From assembly GCA_035578155.1 (NCBI GenBank), contig JAPWDM010000021.1:3663501-3727500 (forward strand): 64,000 nucleotides of DNA. Direction: 5' to 3'. Below, piece after piece: positions 34,781-45,466 of the stretch. The notes below the pieces were generated by a model. That model searched no databases. It had not been told where the DNA came from and worked only from the letters and a program-made list of their open reading frames with translations. Source of the DNA: Brachynemurus nebulosus. Lineage: Eukaryota; Arthropoda; Insecta; Neuroptera; Myrmeleontidae. A program made the position numbers and the translations under genes. Within the stretch, counting starts at the first letter, position 1. The number at the start of each line of letters is the position of its first letter.

Positions 34781-35148
34781 TAATATATTTTAAAATAGAA
34801 TTTGCATCTTAGCCTTTGGTGTGGCCATACTTTCCAAACCGAGACGCACGATATAAGTATATGGTGTGTACTGGCTATGGGAATGTATCACCACATCAGT
34901 TGGTAAATTTATACACCTTTGACTTAAATATAAATTTGAAGTTTCGAATTTTACGGAACAATTTTAAATATTGCTATAAAATATATTTTCTAAAGGTATG
35001 TTATTAATTAAATTAAATTGATGTCAGTATTTGAAATTTTATAATTGTATCTTTAAAATTTATGACTAGAATAACCTGTATAAGTATTTTATAAGTATCA
35101 AATTTCATGAAATTGTAAATTAGTCGATATTTTTTTTTTTTTTTTTTG

Positions 35149-35960
35149 ATTAAAATTGGGGTACTGCTGCCGGTGGATGGCGCGGTCAGCAGCATCCGGC
35201 GGCATCGCCAACTAAGGGCATGCGCCGCCGAAACGAAAAATATAAATAAAAACAACACGTAAAGACAGGGACACATAAATGCACTAGACAACGAACAAAG
35301 AAACACATATAAAATCCAACGATGAGCCCTGCCATCCCAAAGCTTAAAAGCGCGGACAGTCCTTGGTGACGGTACGATAAGTACTAGACAGAGCGTCCGG
35401 TCACCAAGGACTGAAAACCATCGTTGAGACTCCCCCCAAGGTATAAATGGCCTCGGGGTAGAGAAACCTGACTAGAGACACTCAAAACAAAACAAGACTA
35501 GAAGAGAATCACAGTGTTATCACAGATAAAACTTATTGCGTCACTAGGCAGCCACTGGCCGACCAGTGACGCAATAAGGGATTAAAACAATACCGCTGTA
35601 GAGCCATAACAACAGGCCTACAGCGGCATAACAAAATATCACAGATAAAAGAAACAAATGATGTACCACCTCGGGTGTAAAGAGCCTTCGGTGGTACATC
35701 GTTAAAAAGCAATAACAAAAGCAAAATAACATGTCTAAATAACAAAGTACCACTAAGGGTGTAAAGGCCCTTAGTGGCATAAAAACAAGACTAAAAGTAC
35801 CCTGCCAGACCAGCTGGAACAGAGTATCGTTAATAAATAAATAAATTAGGACACTCACAAAATCATTTTAACACATAAATTAAAAAACGCTGAAAATAAA
35901 ATATATACTGTCGGGGGAGAATCAAGAGACGGCTTTATAAAATTAAGAGATGTAATGCCC
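35149..35960 (-). other. 3' UTR of the I-clade LINE with a series of stem-loops
   Basis: Perfect stems: 35,357-35,370 with 35,400-35,413 (14 bp), 35,532-35,545 with 35,565-35,578 (14 bp), 35,593-35,601 with 35,618-35,626 (9 bp), 35,660-35,670 with 35,690-35,700 (11 bp), 35,750-35,759 with 35,768-35,777 (10 bp). The last two share the loop text GGGTGTAAAG and similar GTACCAC stems. Such structures could be the recognition signal for the element's own RT. Confidence 0.8.
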
Positions 35961-38900
35961 CTAAAGTCTCTGAAGAAGATGCGAATTTCGGAGAAATTCA
36001 AGCATCCTTCTTTCAGAGACAGCATCATAACTTAATGCGTCGGCTACATTGTTCGGGAGCTGCAACCTCTGGCACAATGGCGCAAAGGTTACACATTCCT
36101 CAACTATATGCCTCACGGTCAGCGCCGTCCCGCAGGCGGCGCACCTTGGCTGATCCTCACCGGCGAGAAGATGACGATGTGTTAACGCCGTGTGGCCCAA
36201 GCGTAAACGCGTCAGGGCCACACTCTCTCGCCGGCTCAGATTTACAGGTGCCGGAGTTCTTCGGACCTCAGGTTTCACCTGTTTGAGCTTCGCCGTGAGG
36301 TTGTTCCACTCACGTTGCCATTTCTGCTCGATCGCGGATCGTATGCTCACTCTCAGATCCTCTGAGCGAATGGCAATGTCCTGTGGCTCACCGACTTCGG
36401 CTGCATGACGTGCTGCCTGGTCGGCGAGTTCATTGCCAGGTATCCCCACATGTCCGGGAATCCAAAAGAAGGTGATAGACTTTTGGCGGAGCATGTAGAG
36501 ATACGTCAAGATGTTCTGCACCAGTGGGTCGATGGTATGAGAGCGGCAGATCGCTTGCAACGCGCTCAACGAGTCGGAACAAATGAGGAATGCGCTGTCT
36601 TCGGATGTTTGACAGAATCGCAGGGCTTGCAAAATCGCAAATAACTCCGCAGTATACACAGTGGCCTGGGGAGGAAGTGACCAAGCGTGAGGATCGTCAC
36701 GAATGACGATGGCACTCCCAACACCCGTAGCTGTTTTGGAACCATCTGTGTATATGCAGAGAGAGTCAAGTTCGCTAATGATCTCATAAAAGCGGGATCG
36801 ATATTCGAATGGACTGGTCTCCTCCTTGTTGAGACCAGTCAGTTCGAAACGACACCTTACGTTAGGGATCAGCCAAGGAGGTACTTCCATAGGACGTTTG
36901 GGAAGTACCTTGGCGAACTGTAAGTGGAGACTCTCTAATAACTCCTGCGTTCGAACGGCCGCTGGTCGACTTATGGTGGGACGTCGACCATAGAGCCCCT
37001 GTAAACGATATCTGAATAGGGTCGGGTGATTAATATGCGTAGGTGTTGCATACACCCCCGCTGCATAATTGAGCAAGAGACGCTCACGTCTCAGTCGCAG
37101 CGGAGGAAGACCCGACTCTACGCAGAGGCTCATAGAAGGACTCGTTCGAAATGCTCCCGTAGCCAGTCGTATGCCTGCATGGTGAACAGGATCTAGGAGT
37201 AGAAGCGCAGACGCCCGGGCGGAGGAGTAAGCAATGCTGCCGTAATCAATCCTGGTCAGAACCAGCGATTGATACAGGCGAAGCAACGACTCCCGGCCCG
37301 CACCCCACGATGCACCAGCCAGGCACTTAAGCATGTTTATTGTCCTACGACAACTTGCAGCTAAGGCTTGGAGGTGTGGGCGCCACGTAAGTTGTTTATC
37401 GAAAATAAGTCCTAGAAACCTGACGCTATCAACGCACTGAAAGTTGGATCCTTTTAAAGTGAGGACAGGATCCGGATGTGCGTTGCGCTTTCTGCAGAAG
37501 TGAACCACCGATGTTTTTTGTGGAGAGAAGCGAAAACCAAGAGCTTCTGCAGAAGTCACCACTTCGTTGATGCCTTGTTGCAGCCGTTGTTGAATATCCT
37601 CGATGGAATCGGCTGCGTAAAATATGGTGAGGTCATCAACGTACAAGCAACGACGAATTGGGGCTGAAGCTGCAATATGACTGACTGCGATGGAAAATAA
37701 GGTGACACTAATGGTGGAGCCTTGAGGAACACCATTCTCCTGGGAGTGGGCCTCAGACTCAGTGTCACCTACCCGGACACGAAAAGAACGGTCAGTCAGA
37801 AAACTTTTTACGAACTGAGGGAGGTTACCTCTTAAACCCCAGTCGTGCAGCTTCTTGAGAATGCCATACCTCCAGGTCATATCATAACCTTTCTCCAAAT
37901 CGAAAAACACGGCCAAAAGGTGTTTTCGTTGGAGAAAGGTGTCTTGAATGGCATTCTCGAGGCGAACAAGATGGTCCGTAGTCGAATGGTATCGGCGGAA
38001 CCCACATTGATGTTTAGGTATGAGGTTGTGGGATTCCAGCCACCAGACGAGACGGTTGTTCACCATTTTTTCCAATACCTTGCTGAAACAGCAAGTCAAG
38101 CATATTGGACGGTAGCTAGATAGTTGCGATGAATCTTTACCCTCTTTTAGTAGCGGAATGATGGTAGCTTCCCGCCACTGCGGAGGGTAAACGCCTTGCC
38201 TAAAAATTTCGTTGTAAAGATCCAGTAACCTACACTTACCAGGATAAGGAAGGTTCCGAATCATGGCGTAGGGGATCTCATCAGGTCCAGGGGAGGTGTC
38301 CCCAGATCCCCGAAGCGCCTCCAGTAATTCTTGCATAGAAAACGGTTGATTATACTGGAGGGATTCATCTGAGAAAAAATCAAGATCGTTTTGTTCGTGT
38401 TCGATCTTGATCCGCAGGAAGTCCGGGTCATAGTTTTGGGAGCCACTGACGCGCTCAAAGTGTTTAGCTAAACAATTAGCTATTTCTGCGCGTCCAGTGA
38501 TCTTCCGACCGTCGACGACGAGAAGGGAGGGCATTGGTGAACGGGAGGATTTCCCTGTAATAGCCCTCACTCTTCTCCATACCTCTGATGTAGTGGAGGT
38601 ATTAATGGCCGAAACATATTGCTCCCATGATAGCCTCTTCTGTTCTTTTATAGTGCGTTTACAGCGTGCTTGCGCACGCTTGTAGGCTATCACATTTTCC
38701 TGCGTGGGGCGACGTCTGTGTTCGTTGTACGCCCGCTTTTTCTCTGCAACTTCTACACTCACGACTTCATTCCACCATGGTACATGACGTTTAGGTGGAA
38801 TGCTGGACGACTTTGGTATACTCTGATATGCTGCTTCAATGACACTGGAGGAAATTTTCTCCACATCATCTTCTACGGCTCCAGTCAGCTGGGGTGTACG

Positions 38901-39620
38901 GAATGAATTAGCGTACATTTCCCAATCAGCTTGACGGAGACGCCATCTCGGGGAAGATGATTGTGGAGTCATCGGCTTGGTACTGTTCAATATAATGGGA
39001 ATATGGTCACTACCGTATGAATCAGACGCCAGCGTCCATTCATAACGGTGTACCATGACCGGTGAGCCAAGTGATAAGTCGATAGCCGACAGCTCACCGG
39101 TTCTTGCATTGATGAAAGTACCTTGACCGGTATTCAACAAGACCGTTTCAGACTCGTCTAGAAACCGTTCTATGAGTCTTCCACGGGCGTCTCTTGTGCT
39201 ACAGTCCCACATGGGGTTGTGAGCATTAAAATCTCCTAGTAACAAAAATGGACGTGGTAACTGTAAGGTAAGCTCGGTCAAGGTTTCGACATTCCAGTCG
39301 AAATCTGGTAAGTAGACCGAGCATACTGTGAACTGTGGCGGTTTTAATATTTGTATTGCAATAGCTTGTAGGGGGGTGTTTAATGGATGGTCCCGGAATG
39401 GGACGCCATCTTTAATGATGATGGCAACACCCCCCCTCGCCCGGATGTCTGGCTGTACATTGTGCCGGCGGATGTGGTAGTTTCTTATTGAAAATTGTTC
39501 CGCCGGCTTTAAGTGTGTTTCCTGTAAGCACACGCACATGGGCGTGTGCTCAGCTAGAAGCATCTGCAATTTACAGTAATGATGTTTTACACCATTACAG
39601 TTCCATTGTATGATCGCCAT
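35961..39620 (-). CDS. LINE ORF2: endonuclease, reverse transcriptase, RNase H
   Basis: A 1,219-codon open frame from ATG at 39,620. Residues 1-225 form an AP-type endonuclease with the expected catalytic boxes (WNCNG; QETHL; LLGDFNAHN; SDHIPI). RT spans about 440-760: GPDEIPYAMI, SYRPICLTCCFSKVLEK, QCGFRRYHSTTDH, FFDLEKGYD (motif A), GVPQGSTISVTLF and the catalytic YVDDLTIFY (motif C). RNase H follows at about 965-1,095 with all four acidic positions in place (YTDGSK, TAELFAI, CSDSLSAL, GNELADQAA). The C-terminus has a CAACG..H..EC zinc-like motif. The enzyme nicks chromosomal DNA and copies its own mRNA into the nick. EN-RT-RNase H order points to the I clade rather than Jockey. No defect seen. 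Confidence 0.95.
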   Translation of the reverse strand: MAIIQWNCNGVKHHYCKLQMLLAEHTPMCVCLQETHLKPAEQFSIRNYHIRRHNVQPDIRARGGVAIIIKDGVPFRDHPLNTPLQAIAIQILKPPQFTVCSVYLPDFDWNVETLTELTLQLPRPFLLLGDFNAHNPMWDCSTRDARGRLIERFLDESETVLLNTGQGTFINARTGELSAIDLSLGSPVMVHRYEWTLASDSYGSDHIPIILNSTKPMTPQSSSPRWRLRQADWEMYANSFRTPQLTGAVEDDVEKISSSVIEAAYQSIPKSSSIPPKRHVPWWNEVVSVEVAEKKRAYNEHRRRPTQENVIAYKRAQARCKRTIKEQKRLSWEQYVSAINTSTTSEVWRRVRAITGKSSRSPMPSLLVVDGRKITGRAEIANCLAKHFERVSGSQNYDPDFLRIKIEHEQNDLDFFSDESLQYNQPFSMQELLEALRGSGDTSPGPDEIPYAMIRNLPYPGKCRLLDLYNEIFRQGVYPPQWREATIIPLLKEGKDSSQLSSYRPICLTCCFSKVLEKMVNNRLVWWLESHNLIPKHQCGFRRYHSTTDHLVRLENAIQDTFLQRKHLLAVFFDLEKGYDMTWRYGILKKLHDWGLRGNLPQFVKSFLTDRSFRVRVGDTESEAHSQENGVPQGSTISVTLFSIAVSHIAASAPIRRCLYVDDLTIFYAADSIEDIQQRLQQGINEVVTSAEALGFRFSPQKTSVVHFCRKRNAHPDPVLTLKGSNFQCVDSVRFLGLIFDKQLTWRPHLQALAASCRRTINMLKCLAGASWGAGRESLLRLYQSLVLTRIDYGSIAYSSARASALLLLDPVHHAGIRLATGAFRTSPSMSLCVESGLPPLRLRRERLLLNYAAGVYATPTHINHPTLFRYRLQGLYGRRPTISRPAAVRTQELLESLHLQFAKVLPKRPMEVPPWLIPNVRCRFELTGLNKEETSPFEYRSRFYEIISELDSLCIYTDGSKTATGVGSAIVIRDDPHAWSLPPQATVYTAELFAILQALRFCQTSEDSAFLICSDSLSALQAICRSHTIDPLVQNILTYLYMLRQKSITFFWIPGHVGIPGNELADQAARHAAEVGEPQDIAIRSEDLRVSIRSAIEQKWQREWNNLTAKLKQVKPEVRRTPAPVNLSRRESVALTRLRLGHTALTHRHLLAGEDQPRCAACGTALTVRHIVEECVTFAPLCQRLQLPNNVADALSYDAVSERRMLEFLRNSHLLQRL

Positions 39621-39658
39621 TTTTGCTACTACTTAGGGTTGCTTCCTAGGAAGTGTGG

Positions 39659-41305
39659 CTACTTCCTAGGTTTCCCCTTGGGCCAACCTTTCTTTTTCTT
39701 TGTCGAGCGCACCTCGGCATCGGATTGGTCCGAGTCGGTTGCCGAGGTGTTTGTGTATGCGTCGGTCGTAGGGCGTTTAACGCCCGTCCGCACCGACGCG
39801 GTCGACATGTCCGAGTCGCTCACTTGTGTTGTTGTGGAGCGACTCGGGAGGGGGGTGACCGGGCGTGTTGGTGTGCCCGGTCTGGACGGCGCCTGTTGTC
39901 GTTGGGGCAGTGACGCCGTCGTTTGTGGAGGCAGCATTGACTCTGCTTCCGATGTTGAGGTGGTCGGTCCCTTTTTCGGGGACCGTTGTTGTGCCACCTC
40001 CTTTTCCCCCTCACTGCGACGTCTTCTACCTAACGGTGATTTTCGCGGTGACGAAGCCTTCTTTGGAGAAGACGTCACAGTTATAATGACAGGTCCCTGA
40101 GGGGTGGTCGTAATCACCCTCTTGGCCTCAGGGGCCTTGGCTGGCACAACAGCGGCTAAGGTGGATGTAGATAAAGGTACACCCACTGAGCGCAATAGGC
40201 TCTCTTGCATTGATTGCATACACTCTTGCATCTTTCGCATTGTCTCCTTTATTTCTTTAATTTCGTGGTGTTTTTTAGCCGCTGTAGGGGCGGGGGCCGC
40301 AGCAGCGCGTGCATAGCCATCCAAGGCGGAACGACGAGGCATATTGCCGAGCAATTTTCGCCGTGTCTCTGGATATGATAGTCGTTCCAGGGCTCTCAGC
40401 TCTTGGATGGCTGACTCTTGTTTGAATATAGGGCAATTCCTCGATTTTGCCGAGTGATTGCCACCACAATTGACGCACTTAATCGGTTCGCCGCACGGTC
40501 GTCCTTCGTGTAACGGCTTACCGCACACGCAGACCTGCTGTTCAACACTGCAACGCTGTGAAACGTGCCCGTATCTCTGACAGTGGTAGCACCTCATTGG
40601 TGCGGGGATATACGGGCGAACGTCCACTTTGTTGAAGAGGCCGATGACAACTTGCTTGGGCAGACTGGTACTGTTAAATGTTAGTAATATTAAGGGGGAC
40701 TCTGGGTGTTTGTTCCCTTTATTGTACTTCAGCCTTCTGGCCTCAATGACCCCCTGTGGAGACATCTCCGACACTATCTCATCTAGGGAGCAGTACGCTA
40801 GGGAGGGGTGCATTATTACTCCCCTGGAGTAATTTAAGATACCGTGAGGTGTGACTTCCACAGCGTACTGCCCTAACTTTTCTAAGCCTTGTATTTTATT
40901 CGACTGTGCCGGTGAGAGTGCCTCCACGAGCAACCCTTTGCCCGAGATTTTGGCATCTTTAACTTGGCCGATATCGTTGTTCACTAATTTTGCCAGAAGG
41001 AAGGGGCTGATTTTGCTAAAATCACCTTCCTTTGGCTTAATAACAATGTATTTAATAAAAGACGCTTGCATTCTTGGGGCGTCAATTAAAACTTGACGCC
41101 CACGACGATTCCCTTTTTTAGGGGGAGGGTTACCCCGTTTAGAGTTTGTACTCACTCCACTGGATTGCGGAGCGGGTACAATAGACGCGGTAGCGGGACC
41201 AGCCTCGCTACTTTGGCTCAAGCCAGATGACGGCGGCGGAGCTTGGTTCGCGTCCGGTTTTGAGGGCCCGGACTCGCCCTTTTTAATTAGGTTTACGTCT
41301 TCCAT
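39659..41305 (-). CDS. LINE ORF1: gag-like RNA-binding protein with zinc knuckles
   Basis: A 548-codon frame from ATG at 41,305. The N-terminal third is low complexity (Pro/Ser/Ala), then a structured RNA-binding-like region (residues about 85-245), then three CCHC-type knuckles at about 238-300 (CYHCQRYGHVSQRC; CVCGKPLHEGRPC; CVNCGGNHSAKSRNC). A coiled-coil-like segment (EIKEIKETMRKMQECMQ) and a basic Ser/Pro-rich tail with SPKK/SPRK repeats follow. Proteins of this kind coat the element's RNA into a particle. The stop lies 38 bases before the ORF2 ATG, suiting termination-reinitiation. Three tandem knuckles and this length are usual for I/Jockey-type LINEs. Confidence 0.92.
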   Translation of the reverse strand: MEDVNLIKKGESGPSKPDANQAPPPSSGLSQSSEAGPATASIVPAPQSSGVSTNSKRGNPPPKKGNRRGRQVLIDAPRMQASFIKYIVIKPKEGDFSKISPFLLAKLVNNDIGQVKDAKISGKGLLVEALSPAQSNKIQGLEKLGQYAVEVTPHGILNYSRGVIMHPSLAYCSLDEIVSEMSPQGVIEARRLKYNKGNKHPESPLILLTFNSTSLPKQVVIGLFNKVDVRPYIPAPMRCYHCQRYGHVSQRCSVEQQVCVCGKPLHEGRPCGEPIKCVNCGGNHSAKSRNCPIFKQESAIQELRALERLSYPETRRKLLGNMPRRSALDGYARAAAAPAPTAAKKHHEIKEIKETMRKMQECMQSMQESLLRSVGVPLSTSTLAAVVPAKAPEAKRVITTTPQGPVIITVTSSPKKASSPRKSPLGRRRRSEGEKEVAQQRSPKKGPTTSTSEAESMLPPQTTASLPQRQQAPSRPGTPTRPVTPLPSRSTTTQVSDSDMSTASVRTGVKRPTTDAYTNTSATDSDQSDAEVRSTKKKKGWPKGKPRK

Positions 41306-43532
41306 AAAATTTTATATAAAAAATCCCCCACCCCGCTCCACACCCTCCACGGAGCCTCATAAGGGACGTGGGACTCCCACGCCAGGGATACGGGAATGAG
41401 GGGCCCTAGGGACGAAGCCCATTGCCCCAGTGACACGCACGACCCCGGGGCGCTCGAATTTACTGCGGCCGGTGCATAACCGCAGCCACGGTCTATGCCT
41501 GAAGCCAGGGCCGAAGTGACGTGTTGTTCCGCCGTACTCGCAAGTAACGGCTTCCCTCAGTCACCAGGATCCCCTTTTCCAGGCAACGCCGCTAAGCCAC
41601 ACACGAGCTAGTGTGGGTCCCGAAGATGACTTGAAGTTGGGACAACAAAGAAGAATGAAAACAAAACAAAACCAAAAACGAAAGGGAAACAAAAGATAAA
41701 AGAAAAACTGAAACAAAAAGAAATAAAAATAACGAAAACAAAAAACAGTAAAAACGAAAAGAAATAAAAACGAAGGTTAAAAAAAAAGAACGATCGAGGA
41801 TTTCTCCTCTAGATCCGGCTTTTGTGAAAACGGTGGTACCTCGAGAAGGAACGGTGCCGATCTTGGGTAGTCAGAGGCTAATGAAATCCGAAGATTACTG
41901 TATTGCGCATAAACTACCCCTGGAACCCTTAGCCTTCTTGACACCAATGGGGGATAAATATTCCTCACGGGTGCCAAGGGCAGCTGCTATAGGTGTCCTC
42001 ACCACCATTAGTCGATATTAATTTTGTTTGAGTTTCTTAATTAAAATTTTTTTTTGGTTTTTTTTTTCTTATTTTTATTTTTCGATTTTTTTTTTTGGTT
42101 TTTTTTTATCTTTAATTGTTTTTTTTTTTTTTGCTATAATTAAAGTGTCTAAGTTACGCTTAAACACGAGACGAGTGGGGCCTAAAATACGGCTTCCTTT
42201 ACCCAAATGTGCTCCTTCGATTTCTTGAAGAGAAATCGGAAAGAAAAATTTTTACGACGAGAAAACTATTGCAATTTTTATTGTGATATACGTGTCGGAT
42301 TTCATACGAGGGAGCAAACTAAATTAAATTTAGCCTACCAGCGTTTACCCCTGTCCAAACACGATTGAACGCCTTTTGGAAATTTCAGAAATTACAGATG
42401 GCAAAAATAAATTCAGATTTAAATTAAAATGTTTTAGAAAGTTACGTTGCAAGTTAAATATTAATAATGAGCTACATGATTTAAAAGATTTAAGCAGATA
42501 TCGAAATAATCATAAAGGATGCACATGTTCTAAATTTTGTTTAGTAGCGGAAATCTAAAACCGGAAATAGTCATGTGATCTAATAATGATTAACTGTAAA
42601 CACAATCTGTATATATTTGTTTGAGAATTTACTTAATGATAATCTAAAATATAAATCTATGCAATTAACTAAATATATCTATTTCTTAAACTACAAGTTA
42701 TCTGAATTTTTAGTCTCTGACTTTTTTTGCTAAATCCCCAGAAATCTTTTGGAAATCTGAATGAATGCGAAAGTACAAACGACGTTAAATATTCGAATAT
42801 AAATTATTTTTACATGTTACACTTAATCATTTTTTCTTTTATAAATCTAATATGAATTATCTTTTATTTTAGTTTACATAAATTTCCAAAATATATTTAT
42901 CTTAAATAAATTATACGATTTTTTCAAAATTTAAATTCATCCTACATGCTACGTTTAATTATTTTCTAATCATTTAATTATAAATTATTTTTTGACTACG
43001 TTTAAATAAATTTCCAAATACATGTTATAATAAAATAATACTTATCTTAACTACGAGGAGTTTCTCCTTTTGAACAATACACTTAAACAACATGAACTTC
43101 TCCCTAACTGTCTTGTGTGCCCTTTTTAATTAGTATAAGTTACTTATTTTGTTATGTAATTTGTTTTGTTGATTATTTTTTTTGAAAAATAAATGTTTAA
43201 TTAAATAATGTACGCACTTGTTATTATTTTGTTATTACAAGTTAATTACGTTTCAGATTTCTGCAAACGTGTAATTAATTTTTACATTGCGCCTAGGTAT
43301 CAATTTGAAACTATAACACTAGATGTCGTTAATATATAATTGATTTTATTAAATTCTATGATTTGATATATTGAACTGATATTAACTTCAAATGCAAAGT
43401 GTTAGATGTCAGTGTTTAGACATTTTTACAAATCGATTAATTATTTTAAAGTTTTATTATCTTTTTCCAAAGTAAATGAAATAAATAACGTGTTGAATTG
43501 ATTCATCACATGTAGCAATAATTATTGCTACA

Positions 43533-45466
43533 TTTCACCCCGTTTGCAAAAAGCGGAACGCTACGTAAATTTATGCTGGTTTTAAATACCTTACATGACA
43601 TATACTGATTGCGGAAGTATGTGGATCTTGCAAAATGGCGGTAGACGGTGAAATATAAGATAACAGACGATACGGGCCTTGGTAACGTTGTAGGAATTTG
43701 CTTCTTTATCGATATCGTGTTGATGTTGTAGAATTTTCTTGCAGACTAATTGATTTACTGCGAAATTTGATATTTGTGGACGATTCGCTGTTAGATTTTT
43801 AATACATTTATGTGCTTTTGTTATTGCATGTTGAACCTTTTGTGGATCGGGTTTATCAGCTTGTAAGATTTATGATAATTCAGTATTTACGTCTATTGGA
43901 GTTAGCATCTGGCGGTTTAAGAATACTTGTGCTGGAGATGCATTTATTGGTGAATTATACGAATTGCCGATGGTGAAGATTGCGTACTTTAGAAAGGTAT
44001 CCTAATTTGCGTGATTGATTGAGTATTGTAAATCATCGTGGTTAAATTTAGTTTTATATTTCTAATAGTACGTTCTGCTGCATTCGCCCTTAGATTATAT
44101 GGAGAGGTGTAAATTTGGTGAATCGCTCTCTCGAAGCAGAAGTTGTTGTATCTCTCACTATGAAATACTGATTGGTAATTTGATGCTATTGCTGATCCGT
44201 ATCCCAAATGTGGTAAATATGTTTTCTAGTGTACTTATAATGACTTTTGATGATGTTTTCTTTGTAGGTTTAGCGATGATCCAACGATTAAAGTAATCTG
44301 CAATCACAAGATATATTTGAAGTCTTTGTCCTCTGGGGGTCCACGAGTTCTTATAATTGAGTGTACGAAATCGATGAAAAATTTTTTTTGAAATATTTTT
44401 TGGGGGGTGACTTTGGAAAGCAATATCACAATTGTTTACATATTCTTTTACAAATTTATATAAGTTAGGATAATGAAATCTGTTAGGTATTTTACGGTAC
44501 GTACAAATAATTGCAACATAAGAAGAAAATATTGATCTATGAAAATAATCTAATACATACTGTAAGATTGATTTTGGTAAAACAATTCGTTTTTAATGTT
44601 TGTCAAGAGATGTATCAACAAACCTTCCCGAATACGAAAATTATTAACGACATTTCCAGCTCGTATTCGCTGGAGTTCGGTTTTCGTAAATGGGTCGCCT
44701 TGTCGAGTGATCTCGATTGACATATAATTATTTGGGTGAATGTTTATGTTATTTATCAAATTCTGGATATTATCTAATTTTTGATTATTTATGTATAAGT
44801 TATTTTCATTTTGTATAGTATTTATTAGGTTTATTTAATTATCTTTTGATTCTAATTATTTTGTATTGTTTGTTAATTATTTTCGATATTATTTAGTATT
44901 TATATTTAGTATTTATATTTGCTCTAAGTTTTATTAATTTCGATATCTGTATGTTATTTGATTCAAAGGTATTTATATTTGTTCTAAATTATATTAATTT
45001 CGATATCTATATGTTATTTGATTCTAAAAATTTGATGAGAGAATTATTTTTTTTTTTGAATGTGAAATTTGGCAAAGGGTTTTGGGAATTGTTTGAAAAT
45101 GTATTTTGATTGGTTTATTGATGGTTGTAGGATTTATGTATGTGGAATTTGTATACAGGTTTAGGATTATACTTATCTTGTTTATCTGTAGATTTGAGTG
45201 TCTTGAATTGGTTGAAATCCCAAATATGATATTTAAAGTTCCATATATAATCTTTTTTGGTATTGGCCGCTTGTGTCAAATTGCCTCAACTGGTTCGACA
45301 CTTTTCCACCAATAGGATATATATAAACTAAACTACTTCTTGATATATTTCCTGTTACATAGATTGATATTTAAAATATATGTTAAATGTTAAAGGTGGA
45401 AACCAAGATGCAAATTATAAATTAATAATAACAAGTTTGGGAAATTTTCTTAACTGCTACCATTAA
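43533..45466 (-). other. Internal region of the LTR element with integrase relic
   Basis: The minus strand at about 44,530-43,860 shows integrase blocks in shifting frames: LQIYLVIADYFNRWIIAKPT (first catalytic Asp, near 44,300), SPYNLRANAAERTIRNIK (third catalytic region, near 44,090), and NASPAQVFLNR near 43,930. A preceding frame at 44,550-44,759 may be the zinc-binding lead-in. The rest (44,830-45,466) is AT-rich leader with a roughly 75-base tandem duplication at 44,905-45,030. The second catalytic Asp falls in a damaged stretch. Confidence 0.7.

Larger units (their letters stand above)
35132..42006 (-). mobile_element. Full-length I-clade LINE (6.9 kb) with intact ORFs
   Basis: Minus-strand element ending in a poly(A) run (T tract 35,131-35,147). 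The 13-base sequence ATTAGTCGATATT flanks it at 35,119-35,131 and 42,007-42,019 and is present once in the other LTR, so its limits are certain. It has a 700-base 5' UTR (41,306-42,006, with an A-rich tract at 41,640-41,790 on the plus strand), ORF1, a 38-base gap, ORF2, and an 830-base 3' UTR full of stem-loops. It is much GC-richer than its surroundings. Open ORFs and an exact target duplication indicate a recent, possibly still active copy. Confidence 0.93.
33294..43532 (-). repeat. 3' LTR (left copy), interrupted by a MITE and a LINE
   Basis: LTR sequence occupies 33,294-33,742, 34,781-35,131 and 42,020-43,532. Compared with the right LTR it differs by scattered substitutions and a few indels, including an extra stretch (about 70 bases, with GAGCGGCCCGAAGGCC) near 47,320-47,395 that only the right copy has, and a 10-base block near 42,543 that only this copy has. 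The divergence shows that the element is not brand new. Confidence 0.85.

Noticed and set aside
35013..35858. Minus-strand open frames in the LINE 3' region
   Set aside because: Hydrophobic low-complexity frames reading through the UTR stem-loops and poly(A) tail; no conserved domain.
39579..40100. 173-codon plus-strand gene
   Set aside because: It lies antisense over the start of LINE ORF2 and the end of ORF1; its Val/Gly/Ser-rich composition is a shadow of the GC-rich coding strand.
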